Assembly (NCBI GenBank): GCA_017590115.1 | Contig: JAGGNK010003335.1 | Span: 1,736,001-1,800,000 of the forward strand | Length of the DNA stretch: 64,000 bases | Direction of reading: 5' to 3' | Origin: Montifringilla adamsi | Lineage: Eukaryota; Chordata; Aves; Passeriformes; Passeridae | Part shown: positions 54,101 to 64,000 of the stretch, piece by piece | How the letters are laid out: every line of letters begins with the position of its first letter | Numbering within the stretch: position 1 is the stretch's first letter | Made by a program: the position numbers and the translations under genes | The notes under the pieces: model-generated | What the model was told of the DNA's origin: nothing | The model's input: only the letters and a program-made list of their open reading frames with translations | Databases searched by the model: none

Positions 54101-57100
54101 GGGACTATTTTATTAGAGATTTCTGCTTTCTCTAATCTGTATTTTTCTATAACCTGTATTTTAAGCTAGTGGTGGAAGAGGCACATTTACCTGAAAGCTC
54201 TCCCCCTGGGTTTATCAGCTGAAGAGTTGCCATGTTACACACAGCCTGCCTTGTTTTGTGGTTGTCTGTAGACCCTTACAAAGAGCTCTGCTCAAGCAGG
54301 GTTTAATTTTAATTCCCTTCTCAAAGCTGGGGGAGGAGGGGAACAGGCACTGGGATCTGCATGTACTGGGACACAGCACCTGCACCACTCCAGCACAGGC
54401 CACTGCTGCAGAATTTGTTCCCCTGGAAGCACCTGCTGCTGAACCAGGGAGAACCTACACAGCAAGTCTGGCCCAACTGTATTACGGGCTTGCCCACTTG
54501 GGACAGTCATGTGTGGTAAAAGACAGTGCTTGCTTGTTTGCCAATTCCACTTAAAAGATGCGATATTTATAGTTTATTCTGACCCTCAATTCAGGAAATA
54601 ATTGTGAACAAACATTTCAAAGCAGGGGAAGTGACATCTGACCCAATACATGGCCTGTTCAGTTACCTTCACACAAAGCACACTGGTGACTTTCAGGTTT
54701 CCACAGCTTTTTTGCCGATATTATCAGGTACCTTTCCATTTCTATCAAGGTTTTATGTTCACCTCATCTGAAGTCAGGTGGACAGAGCTAACTGAGTTAG
54801 CACAGAACACTTCAAGCAGCAGGAAACTGTTTAATATGCAGCTTATTCATCACTGTCTTACAGCAGCCCTTCCATGTAGGTTTGGGCATCTCAACAAGCT
54901 GCACGTGCCACAAATATATGTGAATATATATATATCTGATAAATTTGTGCTTAATGCTGTTAGTTCCAAAGCAAGATACTGTCCATGAGGACAGAGCAAC
55001 TTCTGAAGTCAGAGGGGAAGAGAAGAAAGCAGTGTCAGGTTTCTGTGAGAAATACAGACTGAGTGAAGACAAGCACTTAGGAGCTCAGGGTTTCACTTTC
55101 CTTACCCGACACACGTACTGACTCTGTGGTCCTGGGGAAAATGTTTTTGAGCGGATGATGGTGCTGCCCCTGACAAACTGGCTTTGGGGTGGATTTGCTG
55201 CTCTTTTGTCTTTTGGACGAACTACAGTCGAGGACTGTGCAAGGCTCTCTGTGTTGGTCTCCTTATCCACCTGAAAGACACAAAGTGCAGTGTAAATGCC
55301 AGCTTTCCATGTGCCCAGGACACCCCCCAGAGCTGTGTGACAGCCACCTGTGCCACATCTGTGCTTGCTGCATTCAAACCCAGACATTCTTTAGCCCCTC
55401 TCATGCAGCGTGCCCTGACACTGCACTCCTGGAGCTCTGCTGCATTCACTGGATTGCTCCCTAAGGGCTCTGCAGCCACTGACTGCTGTACACCACTACT
55501 GATTCCAATGGGCTTTGCCTGTGGATCCACACATCACTGTGACCTGGCAATCCCAGAGAGACCAGGTATGATTTTAAAGACCATTATTTACTTGTTGTGC
55601 ACCTGCAGCAAAGACCCAAATCGATGTACAGAGAGAGCTGTGTAGAGCACACCCCTGTTTGGCTACAGCTACATTCAGAATTAAACAAGGTCAAAACCAC
55701 TGGCACACTAATGATAACAGTTTTCATGAGCAGCAAAAAGAAGGCATGAAACAGTGCTGTACTAACTGTGGGACAAAATGGTCACAGAGTTATTACAAAG
55801 GTTTCAGGTAGAGAAACATTTAATCATCAATGGTGAACTTTCAAATAACTGCTGTAGCCTTGCTCAACTCAGCAACAACCCAGTCACAGCTGAGCAATGG
55901 GAAGCTTAAATTATCTTTCTGTTCAAAAGGCCCTTGACTGTACCTTCACTGCTATCTCTGTGTGCAGCTGGGAATTCAGACTTTCTTCTGTTTCCCACAG
56001 CGATTTTCCAGCACAGAATTCTTCCTCCTCCTCTGCTTCATTTTCACTGATCTCATCCTGTTCTTCCAGGTCGGGAACCTCTTCGTCTTGCCTGAAAAGA
56101 ACAGCTTTTTTATTGAGCTGGCCTGTTGTGGACTGGAGCAGGAGGCACCTCCTGTAAGCTGATGGACAGAAACATATCCCCAAGCCAGCCAGGTGTACCT
56201 GACAGGCCCTGCAGCCACTGAGATTACACAAACACAGGCTTAGAGAGAAGCTGCACCAGAAGACAACATTACTGCCAAAAACTTCATTCTGGTCTGGCTT
56301 CAAAGGAAGCAAGATGAGGGTTCAGCCATGTGGTCTGAGTTTAAGGCAAGTGCATCTTGAGTGGAAGTCTCAGGATACCATTAATCTCAGCTAAAAAGTG
56401 TCACTGGACAAAACTGAAGCACTGTTTTAACACCCCTTTCAACTCCCTTGAACTCACAGCAGGCTTCTCCATCAAGACAGGCTTGCTTTCTATTTCAAAT
56501 GTTGGACTTCTCTAAGGAAATCTGAATCTTAACCATATAAAGAACAGCCACATTAAAATTTAAGAAACCTTGCACCACATAGTGGAGTTTTCAGGGCATC
56601 CATAGAAGACTGCACAAATTACAAAATTAGCATAGTGCTACTGACAATTTTCAACATTTATCAGTTTTGTTCTCATTTTCTAAGCACAACCTCCAGAACA
56701 GAAGAAACAGGATTTTTCACCAAAACAGCAAAAGAAGAAGCCTCCCACAGCTCAGTATAATATGCTTTTTCCTCTGCACCCAAATGCTCTGATCACTCCA
56801 CAAGAAGATGGTGGGATGGCACCCACCAGCTCTCTCCACTAGTTAAAGTGCTTCTGCTTTCCTCCAGTTTCTTCTCCACAGCTTCCAGTTCAACAGCTGT
56901 CTGCTCTAAGAGTGCTGAGACAGAGTCCTGAGGAGAGAAAGAGGCTTTTTGTGAAAAAATGACTCTTAGAGACTGCAGAGTGCCCAGCCTGTGGTGAGAA
57001 CAGCCCCAGAGCAGCCCCCAGCCCCACTGCCAGAGCTCAGCGCAGCCCTGTGAGCACAGCTGGCCCAGCTCCCCCAGCACGTGCAGGTGTGCAGCCCCAG

Positions 57101-60100
57101 GCTGAGCACCTTCTGTGCCCTGCATGTGCAAACTCTGCCTTGACTTGCCCAGCAAGTTCATGGCAGCACTGTAGGAAGGCTGGAGCTCACACATCACTTA
57201 CTCATCCCTCAGCTTCCTGAGCAGAGATTTCAGGAAGTGTTTAGCCTAGGACGAGGGCATATCTGGAATCAACAAGTTAATTATTCTGCTGCACTTAACA
57301 ACACATTCAAGTTGTAAATATAAACACAGCAGCCTTCTCTATAGTAACAGCCACACAAACCCTCTTGCCAGTCCTGTTTAGAAGAGATTTGTTCAATTTA
57401 AGCAGTTGTTCTTACTGTTTTTTCAGTGCAGGGTACTTCAGAGTGGCTGTTTCCTTGTTTACTTTTCCTGTTTTGCTTCTGCTGATATTTATAACTAAGG
57501 AGGTTATACCAACGGGTTGATTTCTCTCCGGATCTACATATTTCAGCAAGGCTAATTTGTGCTCCACCCTATTGAGAGCAAAAACACAGTTTTAGTGTAA
57601 TACTAAAATGAACAACTACCACACCAGCCAGAAAAAATCAAAGTGAAAATCTAGGACTGCTTAATTTTGGCAAATTCAACAAAAAGAAAAGCTGCCTGTT
57701 TATCCCATTTCAACAGCACTATAATGCTTTATGTTTAATAATTTTTAGCATTGGCAAGGGCTTCCAATGTAAGTAGCAAGTGTTTCACTACAGCTCCACT
57801 GTACAAGAATCCAGAAGTACAAACAGTGCTACTGAAGGAGGGAGAAATTACAGCCAGAGCTTCAAAATGTTTCACTACAGCTCCACTGTACAAGAAGTAC
57901 AAACAGTGCTACTGAAGGAGGGAGAAATTACAGCCAGAGCTTCAAAGAGAAAGGAACAGTTTGAGAGGATGACTCCCTTTCAAGAAATCTGCAAGGCTGA
58001 CAAAAATCATGGCCCAAACCCAGATGTTTTAGCTTTGTATATCCCATTTCTCTTCATCTGCTATGTCATTTTTAATGTATTACATTTAGCACACAACCTG
58101 ATGTATCCACAACCAAATTAATTGGTTCTCAATTGCAATACCATAAATGTTTCCAAAAGGAAGAAAACTAGTTAGAATTTGACATCAGATCACGAAGGAG
58201 AAATAGCTAGTGGTCTGACAAGGTAGTTCTGTAACAAAACATTTCTGTCATAATTGTTTTTCCTGATGGAAATTGTCATTGCAAAGAACACTGTGGGGGA
58301 GAGACCACATAGCTAAAGATGATCAGGAAGGCTTTCACAGAAATTGCCATACCTCAAGAGTGTCTAATTAAAAAGAGGGAACAAACACAGAGTTATTAAA
58401 ATAGAGCTGGATACTCACCAAACATTCTTCAAGGTGAGACTTATCTACAGTGCAAACATCGACTCTCAAAGTCTTCTGGCGCAAAGCCGGGTGGGAGATG
58501 GACACGCAGAACACCTCATTGTACAGCAGGGTGTCGGAAGCGTCCAGCGGCCGGGTGCGGAACAGGCAGCTCGTGCTCTCCGAGCAGGGCAGCACAGCCA
58601 CGCGGATGTTCCTGTGGGGACACCACAGTGCTCAGCACTGCCCTGCAGGCGTGCAGCTCCCAAAAACCCTCAGGGAAAGTCAGCCTAAGCACTGTGGACA
58701 CTGCTGTCTGTGGAAACCCAGAGCACCGGGAATATTTCTCTGTCTGCTCTGGGGTGCCCTGACCCCCAGGGGAGCACTGACTTTGCCCCTCATTCATGGA
58801 GAAAGTTTCCTAGACTTCAAGATAGACTACAATCCACAAAAGTGTGAAATCGATTATAGAGAGTAGTGTAGGTGTATCACTTAGGTGAGAAATTTAGGTT
58901 TTGGGATTTTTAGTATGTTGTGATGGAAGCAAGATGGAGGGCACAGGGTGTTGTCCTGGGTTTCTTCTTCATGCTTCTTTTTCCTTCTTCATGGGTTTGG
59001 GTTGCATTTTGTAACTGGGCAGAAAAGTCTTCATTGTGGCCTCTTTGGGATCAGTTACTGGGTTAAAAGGGAAAATAATCTAGGTGTCAGTTCTTAATTG
59101 GACAGTTTAGTCTTAAAAGACCCTGTAACAAGAGATTGTTGGCCATTTTGTGCCTTCTAATGAAAAGCTGCTGAACTCACAGTAGTGAGACTGTTTTACT
59201 GGTAAGAAATAATAAACACCTGAGTCCAAACATGAACTACCGCCTCAAGTGCCTTCAATCCAGACCCAGAGAAACCCACAACTGGTACACCCACAGATGT
59301 CCTTTCCTATTCTCTGGAGCTGCAGTCAACTTAGAAGAAAGGAACATCTCATCGCAGCATCAGAGATGTGAAGTAGCCACAGACTTCATCCTTCTGAACC
59401 TCGTACTCAGACATCATGGGATCCTGTTTTATGTGGTTGTTTACATCTGTGCAACCTGTCACACTGCTCACACCCTTCTGTGGGTAGGAACAGCAAAAAT
59501 TAATCAAATTTTTGTCAGCTTATTCAGCACACAGCTGAGTTTGAAGACCTTGTGCTTGAAATGAGTCTAGCAGTAGCTGCACATTTTCCCAACCCTGTGC
59601 AGGTGTCCAAGGAGTTCTGCAGCAGGACAAACTATCCCTCTTCACTTGATCCAGGTGCTCAAGGCACTGCTACAATTAAGAACATCACCAGCCAGTGCTA
59701 ATTCCAGGCAAGTCCTTCCATAGCAAATACAGACCTTTGAGGGAGAAACTGCACCTTATTTCAGTGTACAGGTTTATTAGTTTGTAAGTGTCACCACACG
59801 AAGTACAGAAACATTTCAGGAAAGGCAAATTTTTAAGAGTGTGAAAACTCATAAGCCAATCTCACTTTCATTCTCATTGGGATCCAACACAAATATATCA
59901 AGTGTGTTTGTTTCACCCACTTACACTTTTTGATCTTGTTGTAACAGCAGTGCTGGAACATTACTCAGCTGGATGACCAATATGGCAAATTGTTTATTTT
60001 TGTCATCATATCTGAATCAGAAACACACAGAAAAACATTATTATTAGAGAATTCTGCCTTGGACTTTGTGGCTGAGTATCCCACACAAACAATACAAAAA

Positions 60101-62870
60101 ATTTACAAACAAGACAACTCTATAATGTGACCATGACTTGCCCACAGTTTAAAACAAAACCAGTTTCCTACTACATCAAGGACAGGATGTAGTAGGAAAT
60201 CAAGGATTCCTACTACCAGGACATCCAGAATATAGAACAGTCCAGAACATCCAAAAGTTAAGGTTTCAGATACAATAGACTGTAGATTTGACCTAACACA
60301 CACTGCTTTTCCTGGGGTCTAGTTAAATTGCTGCATTGTAGCTACAATTTTTTGAGAGGCCTCAATGGCTGCAATATGGAAACGTTACAAGTAAAAAATA
60401 CTTGAAGTACAACAATGGGGATGTCATAGTAACCTTTTGCTTTGGATGGCCATGGCTTTGGATGGCCATGACAAATGAGTTTTGTACTACTTCTTTTTCT
60501 CAAATCCCACTTAACTTCCAAAAAAGTCACTTATGGAGGATGCCTCTGTGCCTGCCCTCCTACACCTTTCCCACTACTGTGGGATCCAAATGAGGTCAGG
60601 AATTGTGACTGCCACTTATTCTCAGCAGTTTTCCCCACCCAAGCTGCACCCTTAAGGATTCTGCAATCCAGGCAAAGGCTCTCTCCAGCCCAGCACTGCC
60701 AGTGCTCCTATTGCTGGTTTGCACCTTCATACCAGAGTATCACCAGCTGATTTCCACTGAAATGAAAGAGGGCAACCAAGAACCTCCTGGAGTCAAGTGT
60801 AATTCTTAACTGCACTAAAAAAGGGCATTAGTTAGTTAATACTAACAGGACACGAGAAGAAAACAACACAGAAAGCACTACCCCAGTTATCATTCTTCCC
60901 ACTGGAAGACAAATCCAGTAAAATATGTTGCACATACCTCATTGCAATTTGCACTTTGGCTGTTCCAGCTGCTTCTGCATCATCACTGTCAAACACCATC
61001 ACTTCTGACACACACGGTCTGAAAGGAATCAACAACTATTAAGGATTTGATTTGCTTCCTATTGAAGTGTTTGCATTTAGGTGATACAAGATCTTTCCCT
61101 TCCATTCAGTGGTTTGGTATATGGATTTTGTAAAATTAGCAGCTAAAAGAAAGCCCATTTAAGAAGTAAGTGCAATCAGCCTTAGAGGTATGTATTACAG
61201 TGCTTATCAGCAGAAAGTCATATGTCTTCCCTCTTCACTGCCAAAAGAAAAAAAAAGCCACACAAAAGACTGCAAAAATAAGGCAGTGGGGGATTTTTAA
61301 AGGGTTCCCTTTACTGGTTTTTAGCAAAAACGGCTGACTGCCCAGCAAGAGAAATGTGACTTAACAACTGCAATCCTGTCCTGCATCATGACAGCAAAAA
61401 TTCTCAACTTTTATTAGATTTAAGTAATTCCTTTGTTTCTTTAAGAAATCAAGTTTTCTTAAGCACATTAAAAGTGACAGAGTACACTGAGTGGCCTTGC
61501 TGGAAACAGCTATTCTGCATCATTTCCCTCCCAATGTATTCCTCCTCCCAAGTTTTATGCACTGAAAGTCTCCAAAACTACACTCATTGTCTAATTGCCT
61601 CAAGAGGCTATGCTGTAGCACATGAAAACAGGATTAACATTCTCCTCTTCTAAGTGTTTTCCATATTACTGCTTAGCACTCTCTTGCATTTCGTTACATT
61701 TCAGCTGCAGAGGGTGGCTCATCCCACCCTAAGCACTTGGACAGGCACCAAAATGACACTGTAGTCACCAGAGGGGCTGGCAAGCTGATAGCCCAAACAA
61801 CACTAGCATCAGACACGTGAGTGTGCATGGGATGCCTTCTGTGACTGTCCCACTCCCCTCTCCACAGAGCTCCCTACCCCACAGAAGGGACACAGGGCCC
61901 TGGGACACCCAACTGTCTGCTTGAGCCCAGGAGCTCAATTTACTGAAGCACTGCACTCCCTTGTCAAAGTGAATTGTCCTGTAAACATAAAAATTAATAA
62001 TTTATCTAGAGAACTAATGAAGATAACTAATGAAAAGGGGGACTCTGAGATGAGTGATATTTCACTTCTACAGTTGTGTTTCACAACTAATGACCCTATA
62101 ATTCACCTGAATAAAAGGTGAATAGAATTCACCTATAAAATTCAACGTGCTAATAAAAGCAGTAGGAAAACGCACATGAGATGCAGGTACCATAAGATCA
62201 GTGCCTTCCAATGAACATTTTGACAAAGCTCCCAAGACAATACAGAAAGCCAGCAACAGCAGTGACTCCCAGCTGTGCCAGTAGTGGGAGAAGTCTTGTG
62301 GGCATCACATCCTGCTCTTGCTCCATGCACTTGGGAACTGCACCACTGCACGTGCACATCCATCAGGCAGTTCAAGGTGCTTCCTTAAAACTCCCAAAGT
62401 CCCCTCAGGCTGGCTGAGGGCTGTCACTGACTGAGAGGAGGGGAGCTTTCCACCTACCACATGGCTCCACTTCCCCCTGCCAAGGCAGAACCCACAGCTG
62501 ACCAGCACCTTCACAAACAGGCCAGCTGTTCAAACAGCTCTCTGTGAGCTTCCTTTCAGCTGCTTCTTTTATGGGAAGCATAGGTCATTTTGATAATCAA
62601 ATTCAACCTACTCATAGTTTCTTTCAGAAATATTAAGACGCCTGAGATGGAGAACTTTAGCTACTGAATTACAAACAAAGGTCATAACCAGCAGTATTGC
62701 AGCTGACTTTTGGCAAAGCTGAACCACTGGCTCATCCTGGAGAGAGATCTGGTGTGTTTACCTTTGTACAGATGCCTCATACACCCCGCTGTCTCCAGCA
62801 ACAGATTCATCAGACACTGCAGCTGACACACCTGCCACCTTCAGTGCTGTCCCTCCAGCTGGGTTTATAC
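51171..62870 (-). CDS. WWC1: WWC1/KIBRA, C-terminal half (5' part outside the window)
   Basis: Twelve exons join in frame to a stop: 62762-62870, 60938-61018, 59925-60011, 58419-58611, 57416-57568, 56827-56927, 55944-56091, 55106-55270, 53614-53706, 52542-52772, 51728-51849 and 51171-51237, about 515 residues. WWC1 is a cytoplasmic scaffold that activates LATS kinases in Hippo signalling and acts in memory and cell polarity. Visible parts in order are [20 protein letters not shown], the C2 domain ([20 protein letters not shown] through [12 protein letters not shown] and [17 protein letters not shown]), an acidic stretch [27 protein letters not shown], the aPKC-binding region ERRSVRVKR, a coiled coil [15 protein letters not shown], and a C-terminal PDZ ligand SADDV. 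The first exon here starts with two bases of a split codon, so earlier exons lie beyond 64,000. The WW domains are not in the window. Confidence 0.96.
54034..54073 (+). repeat. ATA trinucleotide microsatellite
   Basis: An interrupted (TAA)n run of TAATAATAATATAATAATAA type, in the WWC1 intron between the exons at 53614-53706 and 55106-55270. Confidence 0.85.
57781..57947 (+). repeat. 88-bp tandem duplication
   Basis: Two adjacent copies start TGTTTCACTACAGCTCCAC at 57781 and 57869. They are essentially identical apart from a deletion of a few bases after CTGTACAAGAA in the second copy. The near identity suggests a recent event. It lies in a WWC1 intron. Confidence 0.92.
58868..59280 (+). mobile_element. 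Solo LTR, endogenous-retrovirus type
   Basis: It begins TGTAGGTGTATCACTTAGG, continues through GATGGAAGCAAGATGGAGGG and CAAGAGATTGTTGGCCATT, has AATAAA at 59211-59216, and ends near CAGAGAAACCCACA. I recognise it as a songbird-type ERV LTR and cannot verify the family name. No gag, pol or env is present. It is inserted antisense in a WWC1 intron, and it is well preserved, suggesting a fairly young insertion. Confidence 0.75.
60164..60199. repeat. Perfect 14-bp inverted repeat
   Basis: Arms 60164-60177 (TTTCCTACTACATC) and 60186-60199 are perfect complements with an 8-base loop. A further partial copy of the arm, GGATTCCTACTACC, follows. It lies in a WWC1 intron. Confidence 0.85.
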
Positions 62871-64000
62871 CTATCAGGAAAGCACAGAGGAAAACCAAAA
62901 GCAGGTGTTAATGAAAACAAACTGTCTGGATAAGCAGCAGCTTTTTCTTCTTATCCTCCCCTTGAACTGCATTTTTTCCCCCAGACAGATATTGTTAAGC
63001 AATAGCACATGTCTGAAGACACAGGAGACACAGGTAGGACAGGCTGAGCTCAAAGGTGGCCTTGAAGTGAGGGAATGTGCCAAACTGCCCTGAAGAACAA
63101 AAACTCCTGGGAAAACAGGAGGAATACACTGTGTGGTGGATTGAGAGAGGGTTTCATTGCACAGTGAGAACCCTTTTATTCCCTGGGCCCTGCAGCAGTG
63201 TGAGGGCTGAGATTACACACAGGTGTGTTATAGCTGCTTGCCCTGGCACCTCTCTGGGCATGGGTCCTTGCAGGAGATGCCAGGAGAGGCTCCCAAAGCC
63301 CTGGAAAGGCAGGGAGGTTCCCATGAGATGATGCGCAACATTCAGAAGCAGCAGGATTCTAAATTCTAGTGAACTTATAAATAAAAACCAATAAACCAGC
63401 TCCTACTGCAAGGCGCCCTTAGGCAGGCAGCAATCACTCTGCTGCCAGCCATCCAGAGAGCAGTGACTGGGCAGCACTGCTGACCAGGCTCTGGCAAGGT
63501 GCACATCATGTGGAGCTGCATGTCCCACCTGGAGAGCTCATACCAAGAGGGGAACAGCAAAAAAACCACCACCTAAATCCAAAATGTTTGTGTACACAGG
63601 ACAGAGGGCAGGTCCAGAAAGACCAGGTTAACTAGCTGAACATGGAGAGAAAGATCTATATGATTCAAAAGAGCAGTCACATGCAGGAATACAGGGAAAA
63701 GGAGACAGGGAAGAGAAACCAAAGAAGGTGAAGCAAGTTTTGCACAGAAGTGTTATCTCATATAAATTTCTTGTGCTTCAAAACAAGGAAAGATTCTCCC
63801 TGGAAACCTGCAAATTCTGCATCTTTCAACATTTCAGTGAAGAGGAGCTGCAGCCAAGAGTCTGGAGAACTCCATCTGCCAACGTGGCTAACAAGTGCTG
63901 GGCCATACTCAGCTCTTGTCTGTCATCCTCAGGGATGTGGGAGACCTGCTCCAAGAGTGAGGAGGTGCCACGTGTCACCTGGGACAGCTGGAACCGCACA
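62871..64000 (-). other. WWC1: WWC1 intron
   Basis: Sequence upstream of the first WWC1 exon seen. I looked for the preceding WWC1 exon (ELSATLCELSLG-type words) and did not find it. An open frame on the minus strand at about 63830-64000 contains SHIPEDDRQELSMAQHLL but does not resemble WWC1, and I do not recognise it. Confidence 0.6.

Overview
The window is vertebrate nuclear DNA, almost certainly from a bird and probably a songbird. Genes are split into short exons with GT-AG introns, CR1 LINE tails are scattered throughout, and two LTR sequences look like songbird endogenous-retrovirus LTRs. There are no operons, CRISPR arrays or recognisable RNA genes. Exon coordinates were worked out by hand from splice sites and reading-frame continuity.

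Layout. (1) About 1-18,300 has no recognisable gene: AT-rich DNA, a 162-bp direct duplication, a small CpG-rich island with minisatellites near 11.6-12.2 kb, an unidentified open frame near 13 kb and a 69-bp minisatellite near 15.5 kb. (2) About 18,309-30,810, plus strand: nine coding exons of a DLC-family Rho GTPase-activating protein (the DLC1/STARD13/STARD8 family) with a SAM domain, a long Ser-rich linker and a complete RhoGAP domain. The usual C-terminal START lipid-transfer domain is not visible before the next gene. (3) 33,386-49,789, minus strand: the complete 15-exon RARS1 gene for cytosolic arginyl-tRNA synthetase, 661 residues, convergent with the DLC-like gene. (4) 51,171-62,870, minus strand: the last 12 coding exons of WWC1 (KIBRA), about 515 residues from just before the C2 domain to the ADDV C-terminus. 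Its 5' part lies beyond the window.

WWC1 and RARS1 lie head to tail in the same order as at human 5q34; RARS1 starts only about 0.7 kb beyond the WWC1 poly(A) signal and has its own CpG island. The most interesting item is the DLC-like gene. Human DLC1, STARD13 and STARD8 are not neighbours of RARS1, and this protein matches none of the three throughout. It may be a fourth DLC-family paralogue (possibly a 2R ohnologue kept beside WWC1) that has lost its START domain. This is inference and needs synteny, phylogeny and transcript data.
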